The notes under the pieces: generated by a model
Seen by the model: only the letters and a program-made list of their open reading frames with translations
What the model was told of the DNA's origin: nothing
Database searches by the model: none
Made by a program: the position numbers and the translations under genes
Part shown: piece by piece, positions 1-6,248 of the stretch
Layout: each line of letters opens with the position of its first letter
How positions within the stretch are numbered: the first letter of the stretch is position 1
Origin: Gammaproteobacteria bacterium
GTDB taxonomy: Bacteria; Pseudomonadota; Gammaproteobacteria; Methylococcales; Methylomonadaceae
Assembly: GCA_024511045.1 (NCBI GenBank)
Contig: JANEMG010000122.1
Span: forward strand, 1 to 7,083
Length of the DNA: 7,083 nucleotides
Direction: 5' to 3'

Positions 1-9
1 CCAATAAAG

Positions 10-91
10 TGTCATTTCGACGGCAGGAGAAATCCTGGGCGCCATGGCTGTGTGCCAATGCTCAAGATCCCTCCTAATTGTCGGAATGACA
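10..91 (-). repeat. 82-bp imperfect palindromic repeat, inverted copy
   Basis: Read on the minus strand, this copy starts TGTCATTCCGAC and ends GTCGAAATGACA, and carries the internal boxes AGGAGGGATCTTG and CAGGATTTCTCCT. These are the same boxes as in the three copies at 5701-6009, and the length is also exactly 82 bp. The two ends are near-inverted repeats of each other, so the unit can fold into a long hairpin. The middle of this copy (about bases 40-60) diverges from the others. It looks like a small non-coding interspersed repeat (REP/MITE-like). I see no transposase. Confidence 0.8.
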
Positions 92-236
92 AGAATTACA
101 GGGTTTCAGCAAAGCTGAGAGTCATATGTAATCAGGAAATTCTATTCCAAGAGGGAAAATAGATGCTGCATCGGCAGCGATGTGTTTTCCTTGGGCTTGT
201 CGCGACAGTCTTGCTGTCTGCCGGATTAGGCTTTTG
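92..236. other. Intergenic leader with no recognised gene
   Basis: No convincing coding frame lies between the repeat and the phoB promoter. Two small hairpins can be drawn: GCTGC-ATCG-GCAGC at 165-178 and GACAG-TCTTG-CTGTC at 204-218. Neither has a T tract directly after it, so I do not call a terminator. They could belong to the 3' end of an upstream transcript. Confidence 0.4.
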
Positions 237-270
237 ATGTCATAAAACGGTAATATAGAACAGATATGCT
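237..270 (+). promoter_or_regulatory. Pho box and -10 element of the phoB promoter
   Basis: Bases 237-254 (ATGTCATAAAACGGTAAT) match the E. coli Pho-box consensus CTGTCATAWAWCTGTCAY at 15 of 18 positions. A candidate -10, TATGCT, lies at 265-270. The 10-bp gap between box and -10 is the spacing known for PhoB-activated promoters, where the box replaces the -35. The start of transcription would fall near 277, giving a leader of about 26 nt. This predicts positive autoregulation of phoBR under phosphate limitation. The consensus and spacing are established knowledge; the role here is inferred. Confidence 0.7.
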
Positions 271-302
271 TTACTGTTTAACGGCTCATCAATAGTCAAA
301 TC

Positions 303-995
303 ATGTCCAAATTCAATATCCTGGTCGTCGAAGACGAGGATGCCATCAGGGAAATGCTGACCATGGTGCTGCAGCAGGCGGATTTTGCCGTGCAGTCGGC
401 GCCCGATGTAAAACAGGCCCAGAAAATCCTGGAGGAATCCAGCCCCGACCTGCTACTGCTGGACTGGATGCTGCCGGTGACCAGCGGTGTGGAGTGGGCG
501 AGACGCCTGAAAAACAACCCGGACCACCGGGATGTGCCGATTATCCTGTTGACCGCCCGGGGCGAGGAAGAGGACAAGGTCAAGGGACTGGAAATTGGTG
601 CCGACGACTATGTCACCAAGCCTTTTTCCCCCAAAGAACTGGTCGCCAGAATCAGGGCGGTGCTGCGCCGCAGCGGCAGGATGCATGATCTGGCGCAGAT
701 CGTTCTGGATGGACTGGTGCTGGATACGGAACAGCACCGACTCAGCATCGACGGCAGACAATTGACCGTCAGTCCCACTGAATTTCGTCTGATGCAATTC
801 TTCATGACGCATCCCGACAAAGTCTACAGCCGTTCCCAGTTGCTGGATCAGGTCTGGGGAAGGAGCATCTATATCGAAGAGCGGACCGTCGATGTGCACA
901 TCCGGCGTTTGCGCAAGGTTTTGGCGGAGCATGGCCGGGAAGATCTGGTGCAGACGGTGCGCGGCTTCGGTTATCGCTTCTCCATGCGTGAATAG
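303..995 (+). CDS. phoB: PhoB, phosphate regulon response regulator
   Basis: OmpR/PhoB-family transcription factor that binds Pho boxes once phosphorylated by PhoR. The receiver domain is at about residues 4-120: acidic pair E10/D11, phospho-acceptor D54 in LLLDWMLP, T84 in ILLTARGEEED, and K106 in YVTKPFSPKEL. The winged-helix DNA-binding domain is at about 130-228, with the recognition helix in ERTVDVHIRRLRKVL and the wing ending in TVRGFGYRF. The length of 230 aa is close to E. coli PhoB. The ATG at 303 gives the expected N-terminus (MSKFNILVVEDE), although no good Shine-Dalgarno precedes it. phoR begins one base after the stop codon, so the two form a tight operon. The Pho box at 237-254 suggests autoregulation. 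The family is certain, and PhoB rather than another OmpR-type regulator is supported by the PhoR partner. Confidence 0.95.
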   Translation: MSKFNILVVEDEDAIREMLTMVLQQADFAVQSAPDVKQAQKILEESSPDLLLLDWMLPVTSGVEWARRLKNNPDHRDVPIILLTARGEEEDKVKGLEIGADDYVTKPFSPKELVARIRAVLRRSGRMHDLAQIVLDGLVLDTEQHRLSIDGRQLTVSPTEFRLMQFFMTHPDKVYSRSQLLDQVWGRSIYIEERTVDVHIRRLRKVLAEHGREDLVQTVRGFGYRFSMRE

Positions 996-996
996 C

Positions 997-2277
997 ATGA
1001 AAGCCTGGAACTCGGAAATCCTGACCCTGGCCATGCTGTTGCCGGTGCTATTGATCATTGGTTTCAGCACCGGCTATACAGTGGAGCTGCTGCTCCTGAC
1101 GACGGTAACGATACTGGCGCGGCAGGTTTACCAGATTAACCGCCTGGAGCGCATGCTGCGGCAGGGTCGGGTCAGCCGCCTGCCCGAGACAAAGGGAATT
1201 TGGGAAGACATCTATTATCATCTCTATCGGATGAAGAAGGCCGACAAGCGGCGCAAAAAAAAACTCAGCAAAATGGTCGATCAGTTCCGCAAATCCACGG
1301 CGGCATTGCCCGATGCGGCGGTGGTGCTGGGGGAAAACGACGAGATCGAGTGGACCAACAAGACGGCGCGTGATGTACTGGGGTTGAAAAAAGGGGACAA
1401 GGGGCAGCGGCTGCCCAATCTGCTCCGTAGTCCTGATTTTATCGAATATCTGCATTGCGAAGATCCTGCCGGTTCTTCCGTGATCATTCAGTCACCGGTT
1501 ATCGATGGCATGATGCTGGAATTGAAGGTGGTGCCCTATGGCACAGGCCTGCGTCTGCTGCTGGCGCATGACGTCACGGAGATGAAGAATATGGAGCGGA
1601 TGCGCAAGGACTTCGTTGCCAACGTTTCCCATGAACTGCGCACGCCGCTGACCGTACTGAAGGGGTATCTGGAAACAGTCCAGGATGTCGATTCGATGGA
1701 TGCACAGCAACTCCGCAATGTAATAGCAGAAATGCTTGCCCAGGCTGAGCGCATGCAGCATATGGTCGATGATTTGCTGCTGCTGGCCAGGCTGGAAAGC
1801 CGGCAGCAGAAAAAAGGACGCTGCGTTCATGTACCGGAACTGCTGGAACAGCTTTGCCGGGATGCCTCTTTGCTGGAAGCCGATCCTGCAAGAATTCAAT
1901 TGTCGGTAGCCAGTAAGGTCAATATTTATGGCAATGAACAGGAACTGCGCAGTGCCTTCAACAATCTGCTGATCAATGCCCTGAAATATTCGCCCCGTGA
2001 AGCCCCGGTGCAAGTCAACTGGTATGAAAGGGATGGCGCAATGTATCTGGATGTGGAGGACCAGGGTATCGGGATTGCCGCAGCGGATATTTCCAGGATC
2101 ACGGAACGCTTTTACCGCGTCGATATCAATCGCAGCCGGAAACTGAGTGGTACAGGACTGGGTCTGGCCATCGTCAAGCACGTACTGGTTCGGCACGATG
2201 CGGAATTGAAGATAGACAGTGAACTGGGGAAAGGCAGCCGCTTCCGCTGCATTTTTCCTCCGCACAGGGTCTGTTGA
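997..2277 (+). CDS. phoR: PhoR, phosphate regulon sensor histidine kinase
   Basis: Membrane-bound sensor kinase that phosphorylates PhoB at low phosphate and acts as its phosphatase when phosphate is plentiful. It has 426 aa, close to E. coli PhoR. Two hydrophobic segments lie at about residues 7-24 and 28-42, with almost no periplasmic loop. A basic linker (about 78-92, KKADKRRKKKL) follows, then a PAS domain (about 97-190). The HisKA domain has the H-box FVANVSHELRTPLTVLKGY with phospho-acceptor His212. The HATPase domain has the N-box NNLLINALKYSP (N327), the G1 box DVEDQGIGI (D355), the F-box ERFYRVD and the G2 box GTGLGLAIVKH (385-395). The start at 997 is chosen because it follows the phoB stop by one base and gives the family N-terminus; the frame stays open upstream to 892, but that part lies inside phoB. 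There is no strong ribosome-binding site, so translational coupling to phoB is likely. Confidence 0.95.
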   Translation: MKAWNSEILTLAMLLPVLLIIGFSTGYTVELLLLTTVTILARQVYQINRLERMLRQGRVSRLPETKGIWEDIYYHLYRMKKADKRRKKKLSKMVDQFRKSTAALPDAAVVLGENDEIEWTNKTARDVLGLKKGDKGQRLPNLLRSPDFIEYLHCEDPAGSSVIIQSPVIDGMMLELKVVPYGTGLRLLLAHDVTEMKNMERMRKDFVANVSHELRTPLTVLKGYLETVQDVDSMDAQQLRNVIAEMLAQAERMQHMVDDLLLLARLESRQQKKGRCVHVPELLEQLCRDASLLEADPARIQLSVASKVNIYGNEQELRSAFNNLLINALKYSPREAPVQVNWYERDGAMYLDVEDQGIGIAAADISRITERFYRVDINRSRKLSGTGLGLAIVKHVLVRHDAELKIDSELGKGSRFRCIFPPHRVC

Positions 2278-2297
2278 TTTGAAAAAGCCGGCGGCGT

Positions 2298-2328
2298 TTG
2301 TAAATATAGTAGGAAGTGTTAATATACT
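2298..2328 (+). promoter_or_regulatory. Candidate cydA promoter with ArcA-like sequence
   Basis: The 111-bp gap between phoR and cydA is AT-rich in its middle. A good -10 candidate, TATACT (2323-2328, 5 of 6 matches), is preceded by TTGTAA (2298-2303); their 19-bp spacing is long. TAATAT (2320-2325) is an alternative -10 with 16-bp spacing. TGTTAATATA (2317-2326) matches 8 of 10 positions of the ArcA core WGTTAATTAW, and ArcA controls cyd in E. coli. It overlaps the -10, which would fit repression better than activation, so the ArcA reading is weak. Confidence 0.35.
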
Positions 2329-2376
2329 GTTTTTTCCGCGCATCGTTCCCGCAGGTCTGCAGGGTCGTCTTTCACC

Positions 2377-2382
2377 GAGGAG
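2377..2382 (+). promoter_or_regulatory. Shine-Dalgarno that decides the cydA start
   Basis: GAGGAG lies 6 nt before the ATG at 2389 but only 3 nt before the in-frame GTG at 2386. The spacing favours ATG 2389 and an N-terminus of MISQAVVELSRWQFA, which matches CydA proteins. An out-of-frame ATG at 2384 is followed at once by TGA. Confidence 0.7.
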
Positions 2383-2388
2383 AATGTG

Positions 2389-3950
2389 ATGATTTCACAA
2401 GCGGTCGTCGAACTTTCACGTTGGCAATTTGCTGCAACATCCCTGTACCATTTTCTGTTCGTCCCGTTGACGTTGGGCCTGTCGTTCCTTTTGGCGATCA
2501 TGGAATCGGCCTATGTCATGACCGGAAGGGAGGTGTACAAGGATATGACACAGTTCTGGGGCAAATTGTTCGGCATCAATTTCGCCCTGGGCGTGACCAC
2601 CGGTCTGACAATGGAATTCCAGTTTGGCATGAACTGGTCCTACTTTTCCCATTATGTCGGCGATATCTTCGGCGCGCCACTGGCTATCGAAGGGTTGATG
2701 GCGTTTTTTCTGGAGTCGACCTTTGTCGGCCTGTTTTTCTTCGGCTGGGACAAGCTCAGCAGGGTCCAGCATCTGCTGGTCACCTGGCTGGTTGCGCTGG
2801 GGACGAATTTTTCGGCGCTGTGGATACTGATTGCCAATGGCTGGATGCAGAACCCGATCGGATCCGAATTCAATTATGAAACCATGCGCATGGAAATCAC
2901 CAACTTCGCCGAAGTGATTTTCAATCCCGCGGCACAGGTTAAATTCGTCCATACCGTGGCGGCGGGCTATACCACGGCATCGGCGTTCGTACTGGGAATC
3001 AGCGCCTACTACATGTTGAAGGGGCGGGATCATGCCTTTGCCCAACGCTCCTTTACCGTTGCCGCAGGATCGGTCTGGCGGCGTCGCTGTCGGTGATCGT
3101 GCTCGGAGACGAAAGTGGCTATACCGACGGTGAAGTGCAACAGGTGAAGCTGGCGGCAATCGAGGCGGAGTGGGAAACCGAGCCGCCGCCGGCCAGCTTT
3201 ACCGTCATTGGTTTGCCCGATCAGGAGAAAATGCGTACCGATTATGCCGTGAAAATTCCCTGGGTATTGGGTTTGATTGGTACCCGCTCCTTCGACGAGC
3301 CCATTATCGGATTGAAAGATTTTCTGGAGAGGAATGACCAGCGGGTGCGCAATGGCATGCTGGCCTATCAGGCCCTGCAGGACTTGCGGGAGGGGCCGAC
3401 CGATCAACTGACCCTGGATCGTTTCGACAGGTACAAGAAGGATCTGGGCTACGGTCTGCTGCTGAAACGCTATACCGAGAAAGTGACCGATGCCAGCGAA
3501 GCGCAGATAGCCATGGCCGTCAAGGATACGATCCCGCCGGTGGCGCCGTTGTTCTGGACATTCAGAATTATGGTGGCCTGCGGATTTGTGTCCTTAGTGG
3601 TGTTTACCCTGGCGTTCGTCGCAAGCTCCTTCCGGCATTGCAGTCGCCCCTGGCTGCTGAAGCTGGCGATTGCTGCCATGCCGCTGCCGTGGATCGCTTG
3701 CGAAATGGGCTGGTTTGTCGCGGAATTCGGTCGCCAGCCATGGACCATCGCGGAAATTCTGCCGACATTTTTGAGTGCTTCATCATTGACCGAAAGCGAT
3801 TTGATCATCAGTCTCAGTGGCTATATCGGCCTGTATACGCTGTTCCTGATTATCGAGGTGTTCCTGATGCTGAAATTTATCCGGCTCGGTCCCAGTGCTC
3901 TGCACAAGGGCCATTATCATTTTGAAGTTATTGCAGGAGAGGCGAGATGA
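2389..3950 (+). CDS. cydA: CydA, cytochrome bd quinol oxidase subunit I, with an apparent -1 nt frameshift near 3070
   Basis: Haem-bearing, quinol-oxidising subunit of cytochrome bd oxidase in the inner membrane. The first part (2389 to about 3069) is in one frame and the rest (about 3072-3950) is in another. Adding one base at 3070, so that GGA-TCGGT reads GGA-TTC-GGT, restores a continuous protein of about 520 aa, against about 522 in E. coli. As sequenced, the first frame stops at 3094-3096 after 235 codons. Conserved residues are present on both sides (restored numbering): H21, H188 and M395 as haem ligands, E446 in WFVAEFGRQPW, E101 and E109, GWMQNP at 151-156, and K254/E259 in the quinol loop. 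The Q-loop is the long E. coli-like type. Since no second lesion is seen and cydB and the third gene are intact, a sequencing error or a very recent mutation is likelier than an old pseudogene. No slippery heptamer suggesting programmed frameshifting is visible. Confidence 0.92.
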
Positions 3951-5086
3951 TCATGGATTACGATACGCTGAGAGTCGTCTGGTGGCTGTTCCTTGGCCTG
4001 CTACTGATTGGCTTCGCCATTACCGATGGCTTCGATCTGGGGGTTGCTGTGCTGCTGCCCTTTCTGGGCAGGGACGATGAGCAGCGGCGCGTGTTGCTCA
4101 ATGCAGTCGGGCCAACCTGGGAAGGCAATCAGGTCTGGTTCGTGACCGGCGGCGGTGCATTGTTCGCGGCCTGGCCCCTGGCCTATGCAACGGCGTTTTC
4201 CGGTTTCTACTTCGCTTTGCTGCTGACCCTGTTCGCCTTATTTTTCCGGCCGATAGGCTTCGACTACCGCAGCAAGCTGCAGAATCCACATTGGCACAGC
4301 GCCTGGGACTGGGGTCTGTTCATCGGCGGCTTCGTGCCGGCGCTGGTATTCGGCGTGGCTTTCGGGAATCTGCTGCAAGGGGTGCCGTTCTATTTCGATG
4401 AAGATATGCGCTCCTACTATCTGGGGACGCTGCTGGGCATGCTGAACCCCTTTGCACTGCTGGCGGGCCTGATCAGCCTGGCCATGCTGGTGCTGCAGGG
4501 GGCGGTGTTTCTGCAGATGAAAACCGAAGGGGTTCTCCAGCAGCGCAGTAAACGAGCGGTTTTCATCGCCGGCGTGAGCGCCCTGGTGGGTTTTGCGCTG
4601 GCCGGAATCTGGATAACGAAAATTCCTGGCTACCATATCAGCTCCGATATTGTCGCCAATGCGGTCTCCAATCCGCTGACGAAGACAGTGATCCGGGAGT
4701 CGGGCCTGTGGCTGGACAACTACGACCATTATCCAGCGCTCTGGCTGCTGCCTGTGCTGACCTTCGTTTCGGGAGGACTGGCGTTGTGGCTGTTGCGTAT
4801 CGATCGTCCCGGAACGGCATTCATATTCAGCAGCCTGGTTCTGGCCGGGATTATCCTGACCGCCGGTTGCTCCATGTTTCCTTTCCTGATCCCGTCCAGC
4901 ATTTCCACGGCCAGCAGCCTGACGGTGTGGGATGCCAGTTCCAGTTATGCAACCTTACATGTGATGTTCTGGGTGACGCTGTTTTTTCTGCCCATCGTGG
5001 TCGCCTATACCAGCTGGGTGTATCGGGTGCTGCGCGGCAAGGTCACGGTCGAACACATTCGCAACAACGATCATACGTCTTATTGA
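3947..5086 (+). CDS. cydB: CydB, cytochrome bd quinol oxidase subunit II
   Basis: Subunit II of the bd oxidase, the structural partner of CydA. It has 379 aa, the same as E. coli CydB, and about eight or nine hydrophobic helices. Family landmarks include ITDGFDLG near the N-terminus (D30), GPTWEGNQVW at 55-64, GGGALFAAWP, FRPIGFDYRSK at 100-110, AFGNLLQGVPF, and SLTVWDASSS near the C-terminus. E59 sits where E. coli has D58, a conservative change. The ATG at 3947 overlaps the cydA stop as ATGA, with AGGAGAGG at 3935-3942 as ribosome-binding site; ATG 3953 is a possible alternative start. The overlap implies translational coupling with cydA. The third cyd gene starts 10 bp after this stop. The identification is firm. 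Confidence 0.96.
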   Translation: MIMDYDTLRVVWWLFLGLLLIGFAITDGFDLGVAVLLPFLGRDDEQRRVLLNAVGPTWEGNQVWFVTGGGALFAAWPLAYATAFSGFYFALLLTLFALFFRPIGFDYRSKLQNPHWHSAWDWGLFIGGFVPALVFGVAFGNLLQGVPFYFDEDMRSYYLGTLLGMLNPFALLAGLISLAMLVLQGAVFLQMKTEGVLQQRSKRAVFIAGVSALVGFALAGIWITKIPGYHISSDIVANAVSNPLTKTVIRESGLWLDNYDHYPALWLLPVLTFVSGGLALWLLRIDRPGTAFIFSSLVLAGIILTAGCSMFPFLIPSSISTASSLTVWDASSSYATLHVMFWVTLFFLPIVVAYTSWVYRVLRGKVTVEHIRNNDHTSY

Positions 5087-5096
5087 GGGGGCGCCT

Positions 5097-5687
5097 ATGT
5101 GGTATTTCAGCTGGATACTTGGATTATTACTGGCCTGCTCGCTGGGCGTGATCAGTCTGTTGTGGCTGGAGGCGCAGGAGTCGTGGGCCAGGGAACACAT
5201 GGCTGTCGATCCACTGACGCAGCTGCCCTGCCAGGAGGAGATGCAGAAGCGCCTGCGGGAGAAGGTAGCCAATTCGCAGCGCAGCGAGGCGCCGTTTTCC
5301 GTGCTCTACCTCAGTCTGACGGCCTTCAGAAAACAGCATAACCTGATTTACAATGAGATGGATACGATATTGCGTGGGGTGGCGGAAACCTTTCAGAACG
5401 ACCCGCGAGAAGGCGTGGATATTTGTTCCAGGTTCGCTCCGGAGGCGTTTCTAATCGTTTTGCCAGGCGCGCGCCTGCAGGGTGCCGAAGAGATTGCCGG
5501 AAAAATCCGGCAGGATATCGCCAATCAGGTGAAAACGGCGGGTAATCAGCCGGTTCAGGTGCAGATCGGCATCGCGGAATATTCCCGGCATGAGGGTGGC
5601 GGCCTGATCGGGGAGGATGCCTTGCAGGAGGAAGTCCGGGAACTGCTCAGGAGGGCGGAAAAAAATCTGCGGCCGGCACGGCTGTAA
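5097..5687 (+). CDS. cydX: CydX fused to a degenerate GGDEF-like domain
   Basis: The first 29 residues align without gaps to E. coli CydX: MWYFSWILGLLLACSLGVIS, then LLWLEAQES, including the conserved E25. They form the single transmembrane helix that normally packs against CydA. E. coli CydX ends at about 37 aa, whereas this protein runs on to 196. Residues 37-196 read as one complete GGDEF-type fold: DPLTQLPCQ in the place of DxLTgLxNR, a conserved helix at YNEMDTILRGVAETF, SRFAPEAFLIVLPG in the place of R(Y)GGDEFxxlLp, VQVQIGIAEY as the late strand, and LLRRAEKNL in the place of LLxRADxALY. The catalytic signature is APEAF rather than GGDEF, the metal-binding DxD segment reads LSLTAF, and the RxxD inhibitory site is not intact. 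Diguanylate cyclase activity is therefore unlikely. The start has a GAGGGG site 6 nt upstream, and the gene lies 10 bp after cydB. The domain is probably cytoplasmic. An internal ATG at 5199 could yield the soluble domain alone. Confidence 0.88.
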   Translation: MWYFSWILGLLLACSLGVISLLWLEAQESWAREHMAVDPLTQLPCQEEMQKRLREKVANSQRSEAPFSVLYLSLTAFRKQHNLIYNEMDTILRGVAETFQNDPREGVDICSRFAPEAFLIVLPGARLQGAEEIAGKIRQDIANQVKTAGNQPVQVQIGIAEYSRHEGGGLIGEDALQEEVRELLRRAEKNLRPARL

Positions 5688-5700
5688 TAGAAGGATCCCT

Positions 5701-5782
5701 TGTCATCCCGACGTCAGGAGGGATCTTGACGGCTTAGGCATTGCTTTGGCGTCCAGGATTTCTCCTGTTGGTCGAAATGACA
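5701..5782 (+). repeat. 82-bp palindromic repeat, copy A
   Basis: Begins TGTCATCCCGAC and ends GGTCGAAATGACA, 13 bp after the stop of the cydX fusion gene. It differs from copy C at about six of 82 positions. The outer 30 or so bases of each end are imperfect inverted repeats, so its RNA could fold into a long hairpin at the 3' end of the cyd transcript and may stabilise or end it. No T tract follows. Confidence 0.85.
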
Positions 5783-5796
5783 CGCTAATGCCGCCC

Positions 5797-5811
5797 TGTC
5801 ATTTCGTTAAA
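5797..5811 (+). repeat. Partial repeat end between copies A and B
   Basis: TGTCATTTCGTTAAA keeps only the outer end of the repeat unit (TGTCATTTCG). It lies in the 31-bp spacer between copies A and B. Confidence 0.5.
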
Positions 5812-5813
5812 CC

Positions 5814-5895
5814 TGTCATCCCGACAGCAGGAGGGATCTTGGCGGTTTGGGCATGGCTTCGGCGTTTAAGATTTCTCCCTCCGGTCGAAATGACA
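5814..5895 (+). repeat. 82-bp palindromic repeat, copy B
   Basis: Same ends and internal boxes as copies A and C and exactly the same length, but more divergent in the middle (GTTTAAGATTTCTCCCTCC where A has GTCCAGGATTTCTCCTGTT). It starts 113 bp after the start of copy A. Confidence 0.85.
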
Positions 5896-5904
5896 GCATC
5901 GTTT

Positions 5905-5927
5905 TGTCATCCCGAGAGCATATTCCC
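5905..5927 (+). repeat. Partial repeat end between copies B and C
   Basis: TGTCATCCCGAGAGC matches the left end of the unit and then breaks off. It lies in the 32-bp spacer before copy C, mirroring the partial end in the A-B spacer. Confidence 0.5.
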
Positions 5928-6009
5928 TGTCATCCCGACGGCAGGAGGGATCTTGCCGGCTCGGGCATCGCTTTGGCGTCCAGGATTTCTCCCGTTGGTC
6001 GAAATGACA
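5928..6009 (+). repeat. 82-bp palindromic repeat, copy C
   Basis: Third full tandem copy, starting 114 bp after copy B. Its right end and the next 9 bases (CTTTATTGG) are an exact inverted match to bases 1-9 and the adjoining end of the copy at 10-91. The shared stretch is therefore longer than the 82-bp unit on that side. Confidence 0.85.
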
Positions 6010-6018
6010 CTTTATTGG

Positions 6019-6118
6019 TCTTCCCGACAGCAGTGCAACACCTGTTTTATAGTGATCGGCATGGGATGACATCATGGTTTTGTCACCCCGAAGCACCTAA
6101 GTCATCCTGACGTCGGGG
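6019..6118 (+). repeat. Degraded repeat fragments after copy C
   Basis: TCTTCCCGACAGCAG (6019-6033), TGTCACCCCGAAGC (6081-6094) and GTCATCCTGACGTCGGGG (6101-6118) are recognisable but decayed or truncated left ends of the same unit. No intact copy is present here. Open frames across the array translate into CHPD.RRDL and ISPVGRNDT repeats and are not genes. Confidence 0.5.
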
Positions 6119-6215
6119 CGACGAACTCCCTTTGGGCGTTGCCGCTGTCGATACCCCTTCTTCGTCTCCGCACCGTCATCAGAAACAATCATTCATGCAG
6201 GCAGGCCAATTCGCT

Positions 6216-6221
6216 TATAAT
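6216..6221 (+). promoter_or_regulatory. -10 element upstream of the TauE/SafE gene
   Basis: A perfect TATAAT lies 27 bp before the ATG at 6249. The best -35 candidate, TTCATG at 6192-6197 (18-bp spacing), is poor. The gene therefore probably has its own promoter, inserted after the repeat array. Confidence 0.5.
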
Positions 6222-6248
6222 GATGGCGAAAAAACAAAGAGGGAAACT

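Noticed and set aside
165..218. Rho-independent terminators from the two small hairpins upstream of phoB
   Set aside because: The stems are only 5 bp and neither is followed by a T tract.
204..236. Second upstream Pho box around CTGTCTGCCGG (214-224)
   Set aside because: Only CTGTC matches well, and its spacing to the 237 box (23 bp) is not a multiple of 11 bp.
453..1070. Long minus-strand frame opposite phoB
   Set aside because: It is a shadow of the phoB/phoR coding frames, with no family resemblance and no initiation signal.
2286..2300. phoR terminator in GCCGGCGGCGTTTG
   Set aside because: The possible stem is three to four base pairs with a bulge and no real T tract.
1492..2343. 283-codon minus-strand frame opposite phoR
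   Set aside because: It is antisense to well-conserved kinase motifs, and its sequence shows no recognisable domain.
3058..3096. Programmed ribosomal frameshift in cydA
   Set aside because: There is no slippery heptamer or obvious downstream structure, and cydA is not known to use frameshifting. A lost base is simpler.
5701..6009. CRISPR array
   Set aside because: The repeated unit is 82 bp, palindromic and divergent between copies. The 31-32-bp spacers contain partial repeat ends rather than unique sequence, and no cas genes are present.
5617..6110. Overlapping open frames across the repeat array that could be called hypothetical proteins
   Set aside because: Their translations are the repeat itself (CHPD.RRDL, ISPVGRNDT) in several frames, they start inside the cydX fusion gene or inside repeats, and they have no ribosome-binding site.
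6132..6248. N-terminal extension of the TauE/SafE gene to 6132
   Set aside because: The 39 extra codons are polar, overlap the TATAAT box, and lack family similarity. ATG 6249 has a good ribosome-binding site.
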